Part shown: positions 35,207 to 44,935 of the stretch, piece by piece
How positions within the stretch are numbered: position 1 is the first letter of the stretch
Layout: the number at the start of each line of letters is the position of its first letter
Assembly (NCBI GenBank): GCA_025054935.1
Contig: JANWZD010000002.1
Span: 16,149-80,148 of the forward strand
Length of the DNA: 64,000 bases
Direction: 5' to 3'
Source of the DNA: Dehalococcoidia bacterium
Lineage (GTDB): Bacteria; Chloroflexota; Dehalococcoidia; SpSt-223
Notes under the pieces: generated by a model
Told to the model about the DNA's origin: nothing
The model's input: the letters and a program-made list of their open reading frames with translations, nothing else
Database searches by the model: none
Made by a program: the position numbers and the translations under genes

Positions 35207-36193
35207 CTAGCCGCGTCGCGGGGCGAAGCTGGGCGGCCGCGTTACGACATCGGTCCAAGCTGAGGCCGCATCGAGCCGCTGGAGCTGCTCCGGCGAGAGA
35301 CGGACCGCGACGGCGTTGAGCGTATCCCGCACCTGCTCGACGGTGCGGGCGCCGAGGATCGGCGCGGTCACCGCAGGCTGGTGGAGCAGCCACGCGACGG
35401 CCGTTGCGGCAGGTGTCGCGCCCGCCTCGCGCGCGACCTCCAGCAATGCGTCGAGAGCGCGCCAGCTGGCCTCGTTGTAGTAGCGGCGTTGGACGCCGGC
35501 AGCGCGCTGGCTGTCGGGGAGGGAGTCGCGCTGATATTTGCCGGAGAGGAAGCCGCTGGCGAGAGGGAAGAAGGGGATAACGCCGAGGCCGTAGGTCAGG
35601 CAGACGGAGCGCAGCTCCCGCTCAAACTCCTCGCGATGCACAAGGTTGTAGTGGGGCTGCAGGCAGTCGTATCGCGCTGTTCCCAGCTTGTCCGCGGTCC
35701 AGAGCGCTTGCATCAGCTCCCAGGCGCGATGGTTCGACGCCCCGAGATAGCGCACCTTGCCCGCGCGGACGGCGTCGTCGAGGGCGCGCAGGGTCTCCTC
35801 GACCGGGGTGTCGTAGTCGTAGAAGTGGGTCTGGTAGAGGTCGATGTAGTCGACGCCAAGGCGGCGCAGCGACGCCTCAAGGGCCGCGAGGATATGGCGG
35901 CGTGATCCTCCATAGTCGTTCGGTCCCTCGCCGACCTTCATCCCGACCTTCGTCGCGAGGATGATGGCATCGCGGTTGCCGCGGGCTTTCAGCCAGCGGC
36001 CGACGATCTCTTCAGACCGCCCGCCGCCGTAGACATTGGCGGTGTCGATGAAGTTGCCTCCCGCCTCGACGTAGGCGTCGAGGATGGCGAACGCTGTCTC
36101 CTCGTCTGCCTGCCAGCCGAAGGTCATGGTGCCCATGCAGAGCGGCGCCACCTTCAGCCCCGTGCGGCCGAGCGGGCGGTAGTCCATACTCAT
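35207..36193 (-). CDS. Aldo/keto reductase
   Basis: 328 residues. A TIM-barrel [24 protein letters not shown], the catalytic Asp and Tyr in [15 protein letters not shown], Lys in ILATKVG, and the His-type position in [14 protein letters not shown]-binding features lie near [16 protein letters not shown]. It probably reduces aldehydes or sugars. It starts in an ATGA overlap with galE, so the pair is co-translated; a link to sugar metabolism is inferred from this. Confidence 0.9.
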   Translation of the reverse strand: MSMDYRPLGRTGLKVAPLCMGTMTFGWQADEETAFAILDAYVEAGGNFIDTANVYGGGRSEEIVGRWLKARGNRDAIILATKVGMKVGEGPNDYGGSRRHILAALEASLRRLGVDYIDLYQTHFYDYDTPVEETLRALDDAVRAGKVRYLGASNHRAWELMQALWTADKLGTARYDCLQPHYNLVHREEFERELRSVCLTYGLGVIPFFPLASGFLSGKYQRDSLPDSQRAAGVQRRYYNEASWRALDALLEVAREAGATPAATAVAWLLHQPAVTAPILGARTVEQVRDTLNAVAVRLSPEQLQRLDAASAWTDVVTRPPSFAPRRG

Positions 36194-37182
36194 GGTTGTG
36201 TCTCCTCCTTCGGGTAGCCGTCAGGGTGCCGGCGCGCCCACTCCCAAGCCGAGCCGATGATTGTCTCCAAGTCGGGGAAGCGGGGGCGCCAGCCGAGCTC
36301 GGCGGCGATTTTGTCGGAAGCGGCGACCAAGCGCGGCGGGTCGCCCGGCCGCCGCGGTCCCTCAACTGCCGGGATCGGATGACCGGTGACGCGCCGCGCG
36401 GCCGCAAGCACTTCGCGCACGGAAAAGCCGGCGCCGTTGCCGAGGTTGTAGATGCGGCTTCCCCGCTCCAGCGCTTCAAGCGCCAGCACATGCGCCGCCG
36501 CGAGGTCGGCGACGTGAATATAGTCGCGAATGCAGGTACCGTCCGGCGTCGGGTAGTCGGTGCCGAAGATCTCGGCGTGCTCACGCTTGCCGAGCGCCAC
36601 CTGCAGCAGCAGCGGGATCAGGTGGGTTTCGGGGTCGTGGTCCTCGCCGAGCCGGGCAGTTGCCCCAGCCGCGTTGAAATAGCGGAGGGAGATGAAGCGG
36701 ATGCCGAAGGCGGCTTCATACCACGGGAGTGCCTGTTCGATCGCCAGTTTGGTCGCTCCATAGGGATTGGTCGGCGTCGTCGGCTCTTCTTCCGTGATCG
36801 GGAGGCGGTCCGGGTCGCCGTAGACCGCCGCTGTCGAAGAGAAGACGAAGCGCCGGATCCCATGGCGCCGCATGACGTCAAGCAGCCCGAGGGTGACAGT
36901 CACATTGTTGTGGTAGTAGCGGTCCGGGCGTTGGACCGATTCGCCGACTAGGCTGTAGGCGGCGAAGTGGAGCACGCCGTCCGGTTCGGCGCGGCCGAAG
37001 ACGCTGTCGAGTGCGGCGACATCCGCGAGGTCGACCCGTTCCAGCGTTGCCCCCTCGGGCACGGCTGCGGCGTGGCCTTTCCGCAGGTCGTCGACGACGA
37101 TCACCTGATGCCCGCGCTCAACGAGGAGTTCGGCGACGACGCTCCCGATGTACCCAGCGCCGCCGGTGACAATCAGGCGCAT
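36190..37182 (-). CDS. galE: UDP-glucose 4-epimerase
   Basis: 330 residues, extended [23 protein letters not shown] binds [30 protein letters not shown] (Ser/Thr) and [12 protein letters not shown] (Tyr-x3-Lys) form the active site. RYFNAAGA and [20 protein letters not shown] are typical of GalE. It interconverts UDP-glucose and UDP-galactose and can feed the glycan clusters at 969-9628 and 41031-45741. Confidence 0.93.
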   Translation of the reverse strand: MRLIVTGGAGYIGSVVAELLVERGHQVIVVDDLRKGHAAAVPEGATLERVDLADVAALDSVFGRAEPDGVLHFAAYSLVGESVQRPDRYYHNNVTVTLGLLDVMRRHGIRRFVFSSTAAVYGDPDRLPITEEEPTTPTNPYGATKLAIEQALPWYEAAFGIRFISLRYFNAAGATARLGEDHDPETHLIPLLLQVALGKREHAEIFGTDYPTPDGTCIRDYIHVADLAAAHVLALEALERGSRIYNLGNGAGFSVREVLAAARRVTGHPIPAVEGPRRPGDPPRLVAASDKIAAELGWRPRFPDLETIIGSAWEWARRHPDGYPKEETQP

Positions 37183-37198
37183 TCCTTAGGGCGGCGGG

Positions 37199-37651
37199 CT
37201 AGGCGCTCGCGAGCGAGAGGTCGTCTCCCCGCAGCACGGTCGACTGGCCGATGCCGACGAGAGAGTCGCCCCGAACTTCGATCGGCCGCAGTTTCAAAGC
37301 GACATAGGCAGTGCGAGACTCCGGCGTCAAGCTGGCCTTCGTGCGCGGGTATTTGTCGCCGTAGCGCTCGCGGATCGCCCAGACGGTGTCGGGGTCGTCG
37401 ATAACCTCAACGTCAGCCTTAATCTGGAGATATTTGTTCGTCGCCGGGTCGAATGCCGTGAGCAGCGCTTTGCCCGTGCGGGCGATCTGCTTCAGCTTCG
37501 TCGACCCCTTCGGCGTCGGCACCCAGCAGGTGAACCCCTCGTTGATAAACCCGACGCGCCGGCCGGTCGGGTAGCCGTGGCGGTCGATGGTGATGAGGGT
37601 GACCACGCCGCGTTCGCTCAGGTAGTCATGCACGAGCTGCCGGTCGTTCAC
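37199..37651 (-). CDS. PPOX-class flavin/F420-binding protein
   Basis: 150 residues with a split-barrel fold: VVTLITIDRHGYPTGRRVGFINEGFTCWVPTPKGSTKLKQIARTGKALLTAF. The pattern fits the pyridoxamine 5'-phosphate oxidase-like family, many members of which bind FMN or F420 in Chloroflexota and Actinobacteria. Cofactor and substrate cannot be told apart from sequence. It ends 16 bp from the galE start and may be in the same transcript. Confidence 0.75.
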   Translation of the reverse strand: MNDRQLVHDYLSERGVVTLITIDRHGYPTGRRVGFINEGFTCWVPTPKGSTKLKQIARTGKALLTAFDPATNKYLQIKADVEVIDDPDTVWAIRERYGDKYPRTKASLTPESRTAYVALKLRPIEVRGDSLVGIGQSTVLRGDDLSLASA

Positions 37652-37688
37652 GCTCCGCTCCTTCCGAGAGTCCGGCGCGGATGATACC

Positions 37689-38942
37689 TCAGTCGTGGCG
37701 GAGGGCGGCGACGGGGTCGAGGCTCGCCGCGCGGTAGGCAGGATACAGGCCGGCGGCCACGCCGACGATCACCGCAAAAACGAGCGCTCCCGCCGCCAGC
37801 CACCACGGCACATAGGAGAGGCTGCCGACGAACGTGATCTGCTGGCTTTCGAGGTAGCGGTGGGCGATCCAATCGACCAAGAGGGAGAGCAGCCAGCCGG
37901 CGACCAGGCCGGTCACCCCGGCGATCGCGCCCATCATTCCGGATTCGACAAGAAAGAGCCGCAGCACGTCGCCCCGCGAGGCCCCCGTGGCCTTCATGAT
38001 CCCGATCTCGCGCGTCCGCTCGTAGACCGACATTAGCATCGTGTTGACCACTCCAAGGCTCGCGACGAATAGCGCCAACCCGCCGACCCCCGCCAGCAGC
38101 GCCTGCAGAATCGCGAACACCCGATTGACGACGTCGAGGATCGCTTGGACCGAGGTGACCGAGAAGCCGCGCGCGGTCACGGCTTCGCTGATTGCCGGCA
38201 CTGCCCCGAGCGAGGCGGCGCGCAAGGTGACCGCGTCATACCCTTGCGTTGTCAGCACATCCGGCTCGTCGTTCCACCAGCTGACCACAGCGGCAGCATC
38301 GCGAAAGCCGAGCGTGATTTCCGGACGGTCGCCATCGTCAACGCCTCGGACGATGACGCGGAACGTCTCCTGGTCGCCGCGGGAAGTGCGGGCAAGAAGG
38401 GTGATCGGTTCGCCGATGAGACGCGCCCACTCGGCCCGCTCCGTAATCCCGAGCCGCTCGAGAGCGTTTCGGGAGAGAACGGCGCCTCGCTCTTCCCCAT
38501 CGACCGGCGTGCCGGCGAGCAGTTTCGGCTGCAGCTGGGCGAAAGGTGGGCGGGTCGCGGTTGTCGGCGCGACGCGCGTCTCGCGGCCATCGATCTGCAC
38601 GCGCAGGTCGACGGCGGTCGGGATCGCCACGACCGGGATCGCAGCGACCACCCCCGGCAGGGCCCGCAGTTCCTCGACGACGGCAGGAGTGAGCGGGGTC
38701 GTCCGCGGCGCCTGGAACAGCCCGCGCGGCAGCCCCGTCTCTTGGGTCCGCGGCGTCACCCGCACCAAGTCCAGCCCAAGCTCCTCGATATTCCGCGCAA
38801 TCTCGCGCTGCACGCCCGCTGCAAGCGCCACCATCGTCACGATTGTCACGATCCCGACGAAAATGCCGAAGGTGGTCAGCGCAGTTCGGAGCTTGCGCCG
38901 CGTCAGATTGCGCACCGCGTGCCGCACGAGTTCGCCGATCAT
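37689..38942 (-). CDS. MacB/FtsX-type ABC transporter permease
   Basis: 417 residues. An N-terminal helix after RRKLRTALTTFGIFVGIVTIV is followed by a large extracytoplasmic domain (about 45-275). Three C-terminal transmembrane helices follow (LLAGVGGLALFVASLGVVNTMLMSVYERTREIGIMKATGAS; LFLVESGMMGAIAGVTGLVAGWLLSLLVDW; LAAGALVFAVIVGVAAGLYPAYRAASLDPVAALRHD), the MacB layout. It overlaps the ATPase gene by ATGA. It works with the two upstream genes as a LolA-like protein plus MacB-type mechanotransmission transporter. Confidence 0.92.
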   Translation of the reverse strand: MIGELVRHAVRNLTRRKLRTALTTFGIFVGIVTIVTMVALAAGVQREIARNIEELGLDLVRVTPRTQETGLPRGLFQAPRTTPLTPAVVEELRALPGVVAAIPVVAIPTAVDLRVQIDGRETRVAPTTATRPPFAQLQPKLLAGTPVDGEERGAVLSRNALERLGITERAEWARLIGEPITLLARTSRGDQETFRVIVRGVDDGDRPEITLGFRDAAAVVSWWNDEPDVLTTQGYDAVTLRAASLGAVPAISEAVTARGFSVTSVQAILDVVNRVFAILQALLAGVGGLALFVASLGVVNTMLMSVYERTREIGIMKATGASRGDVLRLFLVESGMMGAIAGVTGLVAGWLLSLLVDWIAHRYLESQQITFVGSLSYVPWWLAAGALVFAVIVGVAAGLYPAYRAASLDPVAALRHD

Positions 38943-39673
38943 GCTGCCCGCTCTTCGATCGCCTCGATCCGGCCGTCGCGCAGGCGCACCTGGCGCTGCG
39001 CGATCGCTGCGACCTCGGGGTCGTGGGTCACGATGACAATGGTCAGGGTCCGCTCGCGGTTCAGCTCGGTCAGCAGCGCGAGGATTTCGCGGCCGGTTGC
39101 CGAGTCGAGATTGCCGGTCGGCTCATCCGCGAGGAGGAGCTCCGGATTGCCGACCAGTGCCCGCGCGATCGCTACCCGCTGCTGCTCGCCGCCGGACAGC
39201 TCGGCGGGGAGGTGATGAAGCCGGTGGCCGAGCCGCACGCGCTCGAGGAGGGCGATAGCGCGCTGGCGGCGCTCGCTCGGGCTGACGCCGCTCCACACCA
39301 GCGGCAGTTCGACATTCTCGACCGCGCGTAGCCGGGGCAGCAGGTTGAAGCTCTGAAAGACGAACCCGACGACCCGTCGCCGGTGCTGGGTCAGCTCGCG
39401 TTCGCTCGCGCGCCCAAGATCGACGCCGGCGACACGCACTGTGCCTGCAGTCGGCCGGTCCAGCCCGCCGAGCAGGTTGAGCAGCGTCGACTTGCCCGAC
39501 CCTGATGGGCCGGTCAGCGCGATCAGCTCCCCGCGTCTGATCGTCAGGTCGACGCCGCGAAGCGCGCCGACGGTGCTGCCGCCAAGCAGGTAGTGCCGCT
39601 CCACGCCGTTCAACTCGACAAGAGGAGCGGCCATCGCGGCTGGTGCAGCCTTCGCTGGCTGGACGGCGGTCAT
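38939..39673 (-). CDS. MacB/LolD-type ABC transporter ATP-binding protein
   Basis: 244 residues. Walker A is TGPSGSGKSTLL, the Q-loop FQSFNLLPRL, signature LSGGEQQRVAIARAL, Walker B LLLADEPTGNLDSATG and H-loop VTHDPEV. It powers the permease encoded by the overlapping downstream gene. An N-terminal 15-residue Ala-rich extension precedes the domain; ATG at 39634 (MAAPLVELNGVERHY) is an alternative start. Confidence 0.93.
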   Translation of the reverse strand: MTAVQPAKAAPAAMAAPLVELNGVERHYLLGGSTVGALRGVDLTIRRGELIALTGPSGSGKSTLLNLLGGLDRPTAGTVRVAGVDLGRASERELTQHRRRVVGFVFQSFNLLPRLRAVENVELPLVWSGVSPSERRQRAIALLERVRLGHRLHHLPAELSGGEQQRVAIARALVGNPELLLADEPTGNLDSATGREILALLTELNRERTLTIVIVTHDPEVAAIAQRQVRLRDGRIEAIEERAA

Positions 39674-39833
39674 GGCGCTTCTTCTGTCCGGCCGATCGTT
39701 GCCCTGCCCGCGCGCGCCGACCGAGGTCCCCGGCAGCGCGGTGGCGCGGCGCTCCTCCTCCGCTGTCGTGACGGCCGCCTACGCTCCGATGACAGCGCGC
39801 GCACTGGTGGGTGAGGGCGCAGCCGCGGGCTGG

Positions 39834-40952
39834 TCAGGGGCGAAGCGCGGCGGCGAGGCGGAGAGCGTCGTCGCGGCTCAGCCGCCCGCTGATGGCGTAG
39901 GCGAAGCTGTGCTCGCTCCACGTGAGCGCAATCATGCCGTCAGCTTCGCGGAGTGCGCCGCTGACGCCGCGCACCGTCACCCGCTCCACATCGCGACCGG
40001 TAAGGCGCGGTGCAGCGTCGGCTGGTCCGCTCCAGATCACGAACTCACGGTTGCCGGCCGCGTACGTCTGAACCACGCTCTGCCCGACCCGCTCGATCTT
40101 GACGAGGCTGGCGCCGCCCGGCAGCGTCTCCGGGATCAGCACTTTCGGGGAGGCCAGCGCCCGCGCTTGGTCGAGGGTGAGCGGCTGTGGGCGCAGGTCG
40201 GCGGCGCGGAGAACCTCTGCCCCGGCCGGCGGGGTGAAGCGCCACAGCGCAGCGTCAAGCTTCGGGTTCAGGTCGATATTCTTGGCGGTGATCGTGAGCG
40301 TGCCTTCGTTAGTGGTGAACACTGCCTTCACCGGGATGCTGCGCGACTGATCGATCCAGACTGTCGCAGATCCGCGCCGCTCGGTCGTCCCCGGCTTTGG
40401 CGTTGCCTCCAGCTTGTAGGTCCGGATGCCGTCGACAGTTTCGCTGCCGAGCAGCCGCACCTCGGCGCGCTTGAACAGCTCGTCCACCGCGGCGTTCAGG
40501 TCTAGGGCTTGGGCGGGCAGCTGCTCTTTCGGCGCGATCGCCTCGAGTTCGGCACGGGAGCCGACGATCACTTGGTTCTTGCTCCGGAGATAGAGAGAGG
40601 CTGTCTGGCCGTCAGCCACCGCAAGCGCCCCGTTCAGTTCGGACAAGGGCGATTGCCGCACTTCTGCCCGCGCCTTGCCGGGCTTCTCCGACCATACCTC
40701 AGCGACAATCGGACCGCCGAGGCGGCTGTCGCTGCTCGAGACAGCGATAGTGGCGCGAACGCTTGTCGTCGTCTTCGCTTGGTCGGCGACGCGACGGACG
40801 ATCTGGTCGGCGCTTGGCGTTTGCCCGAAGGCGGGCAGGACTGCGATCCCCAATCCTGCGGCGGCGAGACCGCTCATCAAAGTTCCTGCGATGATGGCGC
40901 GACGATTGAACACGGTCTGCTCCTTCGTGGTCGGCATGGCATTGCGGCCCAT
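39834..40952 (-). CDS. Exported LolA/RseB-like lipoprotein-sorting-type protein
   Basis: 372 residues. A signal peptide with RR (FNRRAIIAGTLMSGLAAAGLGIAVLPAFG) is followed by a LolA/DUF2092-like beta domain (QIVRRVADQAKTTTSVRATIAVSS...VWSEKPGKARAEVR...LYLRSKNQVIVGS). The C-terminal part (from about 265, PKVLIPETLPGGASLVKIERVGQSVVQTYAAGN...) resembles DUF4367. It lies upstream of the ABC ATPase and permease on the same strand, so it may deliver or sense the transporter's substrate. The first ATG is used; ATG at 40937 is possible. Confidence 0.75.
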   Translation of the reverse strand: MGRNAMPTTKEQTVFNRRAIIAGTLMSGLAAAGLGIAVLPAFGQTPSADQIVRRVADQAKTTTSVRATIAVSSSDSRLGGPIVAEVWSEKPGKARAEVRQSPLSELNGALAVADGQTASLYLRSKNQVIVGSRAELEAIAPKEQLPAQALDLNAAVDELFKRAEVRLLGSETVDGIRTYKLEATPKPGTTERRGSATVWIDQSRSIPVKAVFTTNEGTLTITAKNIDLNPKLDAALWRFTPPAGAEVLRAADLRPQPLTLDQARALASPKVLIPETLPGGASLVKIERVGQSVVQTYAAGNREFVIWSGPADAAPRLTGRDVERVTVRGVSGALREADGMIALTWSEHSFAYAISGRLSRDDALRLAAALRP

Positions 40953-41017
40953 GCGCTCTTATTGTCGTCGATCGGTTCAATCGCAGGCGAGCCGAGGTGA
41001 GCGCCCGCTCTGCCCGC

Positions 41018-41030
41018 TATACTCACCGCG
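41018..41030 (+). promoter_or_regulatory. -10-like TATACT seven bases before a GTG start
   Basis: TATACT (41018-41023) lies 7 bp before the GTG of the next gene and no Shine-Dalgarno sequence is present, suggesting a leaderless transcript. No good -35 box is seen. Confidence 0.5.
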
Positions 41031-42809
41031 GTGACGACCTCCCCCAACGCCCTCACTGTCGGGCGCCTCGCGGGCCGCGTGACGTGGCGCTCCCGCGCTG
41101 CCTCGCTGCTGGCGCTGACACTGCTCTATCTCGCAGCAGGGGGATGGATCATTCGCGGCATCCTCGCTGACCCGAGCGGCACGATCCCGGGTTGGCCGGG
41201 CGACAATTTTTACTTCCTCTGGCAGCTTGTCTGGGTTCGAGAAGCGATCCTCGCGGGCGTTTCGCCCCTGTGGGCACCGCACATCTTCTTTCCCGAAGGC
41301 TTCCACCTCGCTCGCGATGATATGACGCTGCTGAACACCTTGCCCGGCGCGCTTCTCGGCGGAGTGGTCGGCGACGCGCTCGCGTATAACCTGCTGCTCC
41401 TCCTCTCGAGCACGCTCTCCGGGCTGTTCATGGCGCTCTGGGTACGCCGCCTCACGGGGTCGCTCGCGGTCGGCGCGGTCTGCGGCCTCGCGTTTGTGCT
41501 GCTCCCCTTCCGGGTTATCCGCCACGCCGGTCATCTTGACCTCGTGACAACATGGCCGCTTCCGTTCACGCTGCTCTTCCTTGACCGCGCGCTTGCGGAT
41601 GAGCGCAAGCGCGATTGGGCGCTTGCGGGGCTGGGGTTCGCGCTCACGGGGCTGGGCGCCTGGTATTTCGCGCCCTTCTTCGCGCTCGCTCTGCCCGGCT
41701 ATGCCCTTGTCCGGGGCGGGCTTGCCGGGTGGCGGAGGCGCCGGCGCTGGGTCGGCCTCGGCCTCTTCGCGCTCGTCGCCGGCGGCTTGCTCCTGCCGGC
41801 GGCGCTGCCCTATCTCCTCCTGCCGGGCGGCCTCCGGCATCCCATCCGCGAGGCGCTGAAGGGGTCAGCCAGTCCGACAGATTATGTCGTCCCGAGCGTG
41901 CTGCATCCTCTGTGGGGCGAGGCGGCGCGCGCCTACTTCGCCTCAAGCGAATTCGGTCATGTCGACCGGGCGCTCTCGCCCGGCTTCGTCGTCCTTGCGC
42001 TTGCGACGCTTGCGCTGCTGATCCGGCGTGACCGCACCGTGGGCGCGCTGCTGACGCTTGGCGGGGTGGCGTTTCTCTTTTCGCTGGGACCGGCGCTGCA
42101 GTGGGCGGGACAGGGCATCCTCGTTCCGTGGCCGCCGGCGCTAGGCGCTTGGGTAACCAGCCTTTCACCGACGCTCAACGACTATCTCGGCCCGACAGCG
42201 GTGCGGATGGTGCGGGAAGGAACCGGCTTCATCCCTCTGCCCGCACTTGCGGTCAGCGTCATCGTCCCCTTCGGCCAAGCGATCCGGGCGTGGTCGCGCT
42301 TCGGGATCGTTGTCGATGTCGCGCTGATCGCCTTGGCCGGCCTCAGCCTCGCCTGGCTTGCGCGGCGGTGGCGTCTTGCTCTTCCTGTGGCGGCGCTGCT
42401 CGTCCTCGGCGACCTTGCAGTCGTTCCTCTCGAAACAACGTCGATCGCGCCTCGTCCTGTCGACCGCTGGCTGCGCGCGCATGATGATGGAGCGCCGATC
42501 ATTGTCCTCCCGGTGACAGCAGCGAACGAGCCTCGCGAGATGTGGGCGACGCTTCATCACCGGCGGACGATCGTGCACGGCCACGCGACTCATCAGCCTC
42601 CCACCTTCCGCGCCGCGCGGTCGGACCTCGCCGAGTTTCCGAGCGCGGCGGCGATTGCTGTCCTCAAACACTGGGGGGTCCGCCAGGTGGTGCTCCTTCC
42701 CGACGCCTATGGGCCAGCCTGGCCGACGGTCGCAGAGCGGCTCGCGGCGACAGCGGAGCTGCGGCGGCTTGCGGCGCTCGACGGAGCAGAGGTCTGGGAG
42801 ATCCGATGA
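41031..42809 (+). CDS. Multi-pass membrane protein, GT-C glycosyltransferase-like
   Basis: 592 residues with about a dozen transmembrane helices and a C-terminal soluble stretch (from about 475, DRWLRAHDDGAPIIVLPVTAANEP...). The first periplasmic loop has PGWPGDNFYFLWQLVWVREAIL and SPLWAPHIFFPEGFHLARDD, resembling the acidic loop-1 motif of YfhO/GT-C membrane glycosyltransferases. It opens a cluster with a methyltransferase and a polysaccharide ABC exporter and overlaps the methyltransferase gene by ATGA. The start is GTG. Confidence 0.72.
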   Translation: MTTSPNALTVGRLAGRVTWRSRAASLLALTLLYLAAGGWIIRGILADPSGTIPGWPGDNFYFLWQLVWVREAILAGVSPLWAPHIFFPEGFHLARDDMTLLNTLPGALLGGVVGDALAYNLLLLLSSTLSGLFMALWVRRLTGSLAVGAVCGLAFVLLPFRVIRHAGHLDLVTTWPLPFTLLFLDRALADERKRDWALAGLGFALTGLGAWYFAPFFALALPGYALVRGGLAGWRRRRRWVGLGLFALVAGGLLLPAALPYLLLPGGLRHPIREALKGSASPTDYVVPSVLHPLWGEAARAYFASSEFGHVDRALSPGFVVLALATLALLIRRDRTVGALLTLGGVAFLFSLGPALQWAGQGILVPWPPALGAWVTSLSPTLNDYLGPTAVRMVREGTGFIPLPALAVSVIVPFGQAIRAWSRFGIVVDVALIALAGLSLAWLARRWRLALPVAALLVLGDLAVVPLETTSIAPRPVDRWLRAHDDGAPIIVLPVTAANEPREMWATLHHRRTIVHGHATHQPPTFRAARSDLAEFPSAAAIAVLKHWGVRQVVLLPDAYGPAWPTVAERLAATAELRRLAALDGAEVWEIR

Positions 42810-43657
42810 TCGAGGCGAACGTTTACGCTCCGCCACGGCTGGTGGCGGGGCCGGAGGAGTGTTACTTCTACCACACCATGGAGCTTCCCGGCGTCGGGCT
42901 GGTCGAGGGTGAATGGGACCTGCGGGAGAACGTCGCGGCCTATCTCGGCAATGTTGATCTCCGAGGGAAGCGCGTCCTCGAGATGGGCGCCGCGAGCGGC
43001 TTCCTCACGTTCGCGATGGAACGGATGGGCGCCGAGGTTGTCGCCTACGACTTGTCGGAGCAGCAGGCGTGGGATGTCGTTCCCTATGCGGACCAAGATG
43101 TCGAGGGGTTCCTCGCGGAGCGGCGCGAGCATATCCGTCGCCTGAACAATAGCTGGTGGCTGGCGCATCGGCTGCTCGGCTCCCGGGCCCGGGTCGTCTA
43201 CGGCACGGCCTATGACGTCCCAGCCGCGATCGGGGCAGTTGATGTCTGCACGTTCGGCTGCATCCTGCAGCATCTGCGCGACCCCTTCCTCGCGCTCCAC
43301 CAGGCATTGCGGCTGACGCGCGAGCTGGTGGTCGTCACCGACCTGCCGCCGCCCGGCTATTTCGCGGGACGACGCTACACCGCGTGGTATCACCGCCTCT
43401 GGCAGCGGCTGCCGTGGCTTCGGCCCCGGATGAGCGAGTGGCTGCGCGCCGAGAGCATCAGTTTCCGTCCTGAACCGGCGGCCGGCGCCCCGAAGGAGAC
43501 ATGGTGGCTGCTGGCACCGGAGACGGTGGCGCGAATGATCGGCGTCCTCGGCTTCGACCTCGTGTCGCTCACCTTTCATCTTCAGAAAAACCGCGGTCAC
43601 GACATCCTGCTGTATACCGTGGTCGGCCAGCGGCGGCGCGGCAGAGCAATCGGCTGA
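42806..43657 (+). CDS. SAM-dependent class I methyltransferase
   Basis: 283 residues. Motif I is RGKRVLEMGAASGFLTFAMERMGAEVVAYDLSE, followed by a region of DVCTFGCILQHLRDPFLALHQALRLTRELVVVTDLPP typical of UbiE/Tam-like folds. The acceptor is unknown; within this cluster it may methylate a sugar or terminal residue of the exported glycan. The ATG overlaps the upstream stop (ATGA). A longer in-frame start inside the GT-C gene is rejected. Confidence 0.87.
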   Translation: MIEANVYAPPRLVAGPEECYFYHTMELPGVGLVEGEWDLRENVAAYLGNVDLRGKRVLEMGAASGFLTFAMERMGAEVVAYDLSEQQAWDVVPYADQDVEGFLAERREHIRRLNNSWWLAHRLLGSRARVVYGTAYDVPAAIGAVDVCTFGCILQHLRDPFLALHQALRLTRELVVVTDLPPPGYFAGRRYTAWYHRLWQRLPWLRPRMSEWLRAESISFRPEPAAGAPKETWWLLAPETVARMIGVLGFDLVSLTFHLQKNRGHDILLYTVVGQRRRGRAIG

Positions 43658-43673
43658 GCCCCCATCGAACGAG

Positions 43674-43702
43674 TGGGCAGCCGCTCGGACGCTACCTATA
43701 AT
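43674..43702 (+). promoter_or_regulatory. Promoter of the polysaccharide ABC exporter pair
   Basis: TGGGCA (43674-43679), a 17-bp spacer and a perfect TATAAT (43697-43702), nine bases before the ATG at 43712. The transcript would be leaderless or nearly so. Confidence 0.6.
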
Positions 43703-43711
43703 CGCCTCGCC

Positions 43712-44935
43712 ATGGCACTCATTCAGTTCTTCGACGTTTCGAAGCGCTTTGTGCTGCATCATGAGCGCTCGCGCTCCTTCCAGGAGCTGTTTGTCAACAT
43801 GTTCCGTCCCCGGAGGGCGCGCGAGGAGTTTTGGGCATTGCGCAACGTCTCGTTCGAGATCGATCAAGGGGAAAGCGTCGCGATTATCGGACCGAATGGC
43901 TCCGGCAAGAGCACGACGCTGAAACTGGTCTCCCGCATCCTCCAGCCGACAAGCGGCAAGGTCGTGGTGACCAAGCGGGTCTCAGCCCTCCTTGAGCTCG
44001 GCGCGGGCTTTCATCCTGAACTGACAGGCCGCGAAAACATCTTTCTCAACGGCTCCCTACTCGGCTTCAGCCGGGCTGACATGCGCGCTCGCTTCGATGA
44101 CATCGTCGAGTTCGCGGAGCTAGAGCAGTTCATCGACACCCCGATCAAGCATTACAGCACCGGGATGGTCACCCGGCTCGGCTTCGCGATCGCTGTCTAC
44201 ACCGACCCCGAGATCCTGATCACCGACGAGGTGCTGGCCGTCGGCGACGAGGGCTTCCAGCGCAAATGCCTCGACCGAATCTGGCAGTTCCGGCGGGAAG
44301 GGCGGACGATCATCTTCGTCTCTCACTCGCTCAGCACCGTGCGCACGCTCTGCGCGCGGTCGATCTGGCTGAACAAGGGCCGGCTGGTCGCCGATGGCCC
44401 CTCTGCTGAGGTGGTCGACGCGTACATGATCGACGCCTACAAAACCCTCGAGTCGAAGAGCGCCGCCGAACGCCACGTCGGCACGCAGCGGTGGGGCAGC
44501 GGCGAGGCGATCATCACCGACGTCTCGTTTCTCGACGGATCGCGGCGGCGGCGCGACGTGTTCGAGACGGGGGAGACGCTGATCATCCGCGTCGAGTTTC
44601 TGGCGCGCGAGCGGATCGAGCGGCCACAGTTCGGCATCGGCATCCACCGCGCGGACGGCGTGCATGTTGCCGCGCCGAACAATGTCGCGGCGCGCTGTGA
44701 GGTCGCCGCCATTGAGGGGCGCGGCGCGTTCGAATACCGCGTCGACCGCTTGCCGCTGCTCCAAGGCGACTACGAGATCACTGCCGCGCTCTACGATCAC
44801 GAGGCGATCCATCCCTACGACCATCATCACCGGATGTACACCCTGCATGTTTGGAACGGACCGGGCGCTGCGGATCGCTGGGGGCTTGTGCATATGCCGG
44901 GAACGTGGCGGGTCGAGGAGGGCGGCTCGCCATGA
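43712..44935 (+). CDS. Polysaccharide ABC exporter ATPase (Wzt/TagH type)
   Basis: 407 residues. Walker A is IIGPNGSGKSTTLKLVSRIL. GFHPELTGRENIFLNGSLLGFS and the signature YSTGMVTRLGFAIAVYTDPEILITDEVLAVGDEGFQRKC are typical of Wzt/KpsT ATPases. A C-terminal Wzt-like beta domain (about 265-407, VSFLDGSRRRRDVFETGETLIIRVEF...QGDYEITAALYDH) probably recognises the glycan end. ATG at 43712 is chosen because a TATAAT lies nine bases upstream; the earlier in-frame start at 43673 is in the promoter. Confidence 0.92.
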   Translation: MALIQFFDVSKRFVLHHERSRSFQELFVNMFRPRRAREEFWALRNVSFEIDQGESVAIIGPNGSGKSTTLKLVSRILQPTSGKVVVTKRVSALLELGAGFHPELTGRENIFLNGSLLGFSRADMRARFDDIVEFAELEQFIDTPIKHYSTGMVTRLGFAIAVYTDPEILITDEVLAVGDEGFQRKCLDRIWQFRREGRTIIFVSHSLSTVRTLCARSIWLNKGRLVADGPSAEVVDAYMIDAYKTLESKSAAERHVGTQRWGSGEAIITDVSFLDGSRRRRDVFETGETLIIRVEFLARERIERPQFGIGIHRADGVHVAAPNNVAARCEVAAIEGRGAFEYRVDRLPLLQGDYEITAALYDHEAIHPYDHHHRMYTLHVWNGPGAADRWGLVHMPGTWRVEEGGSP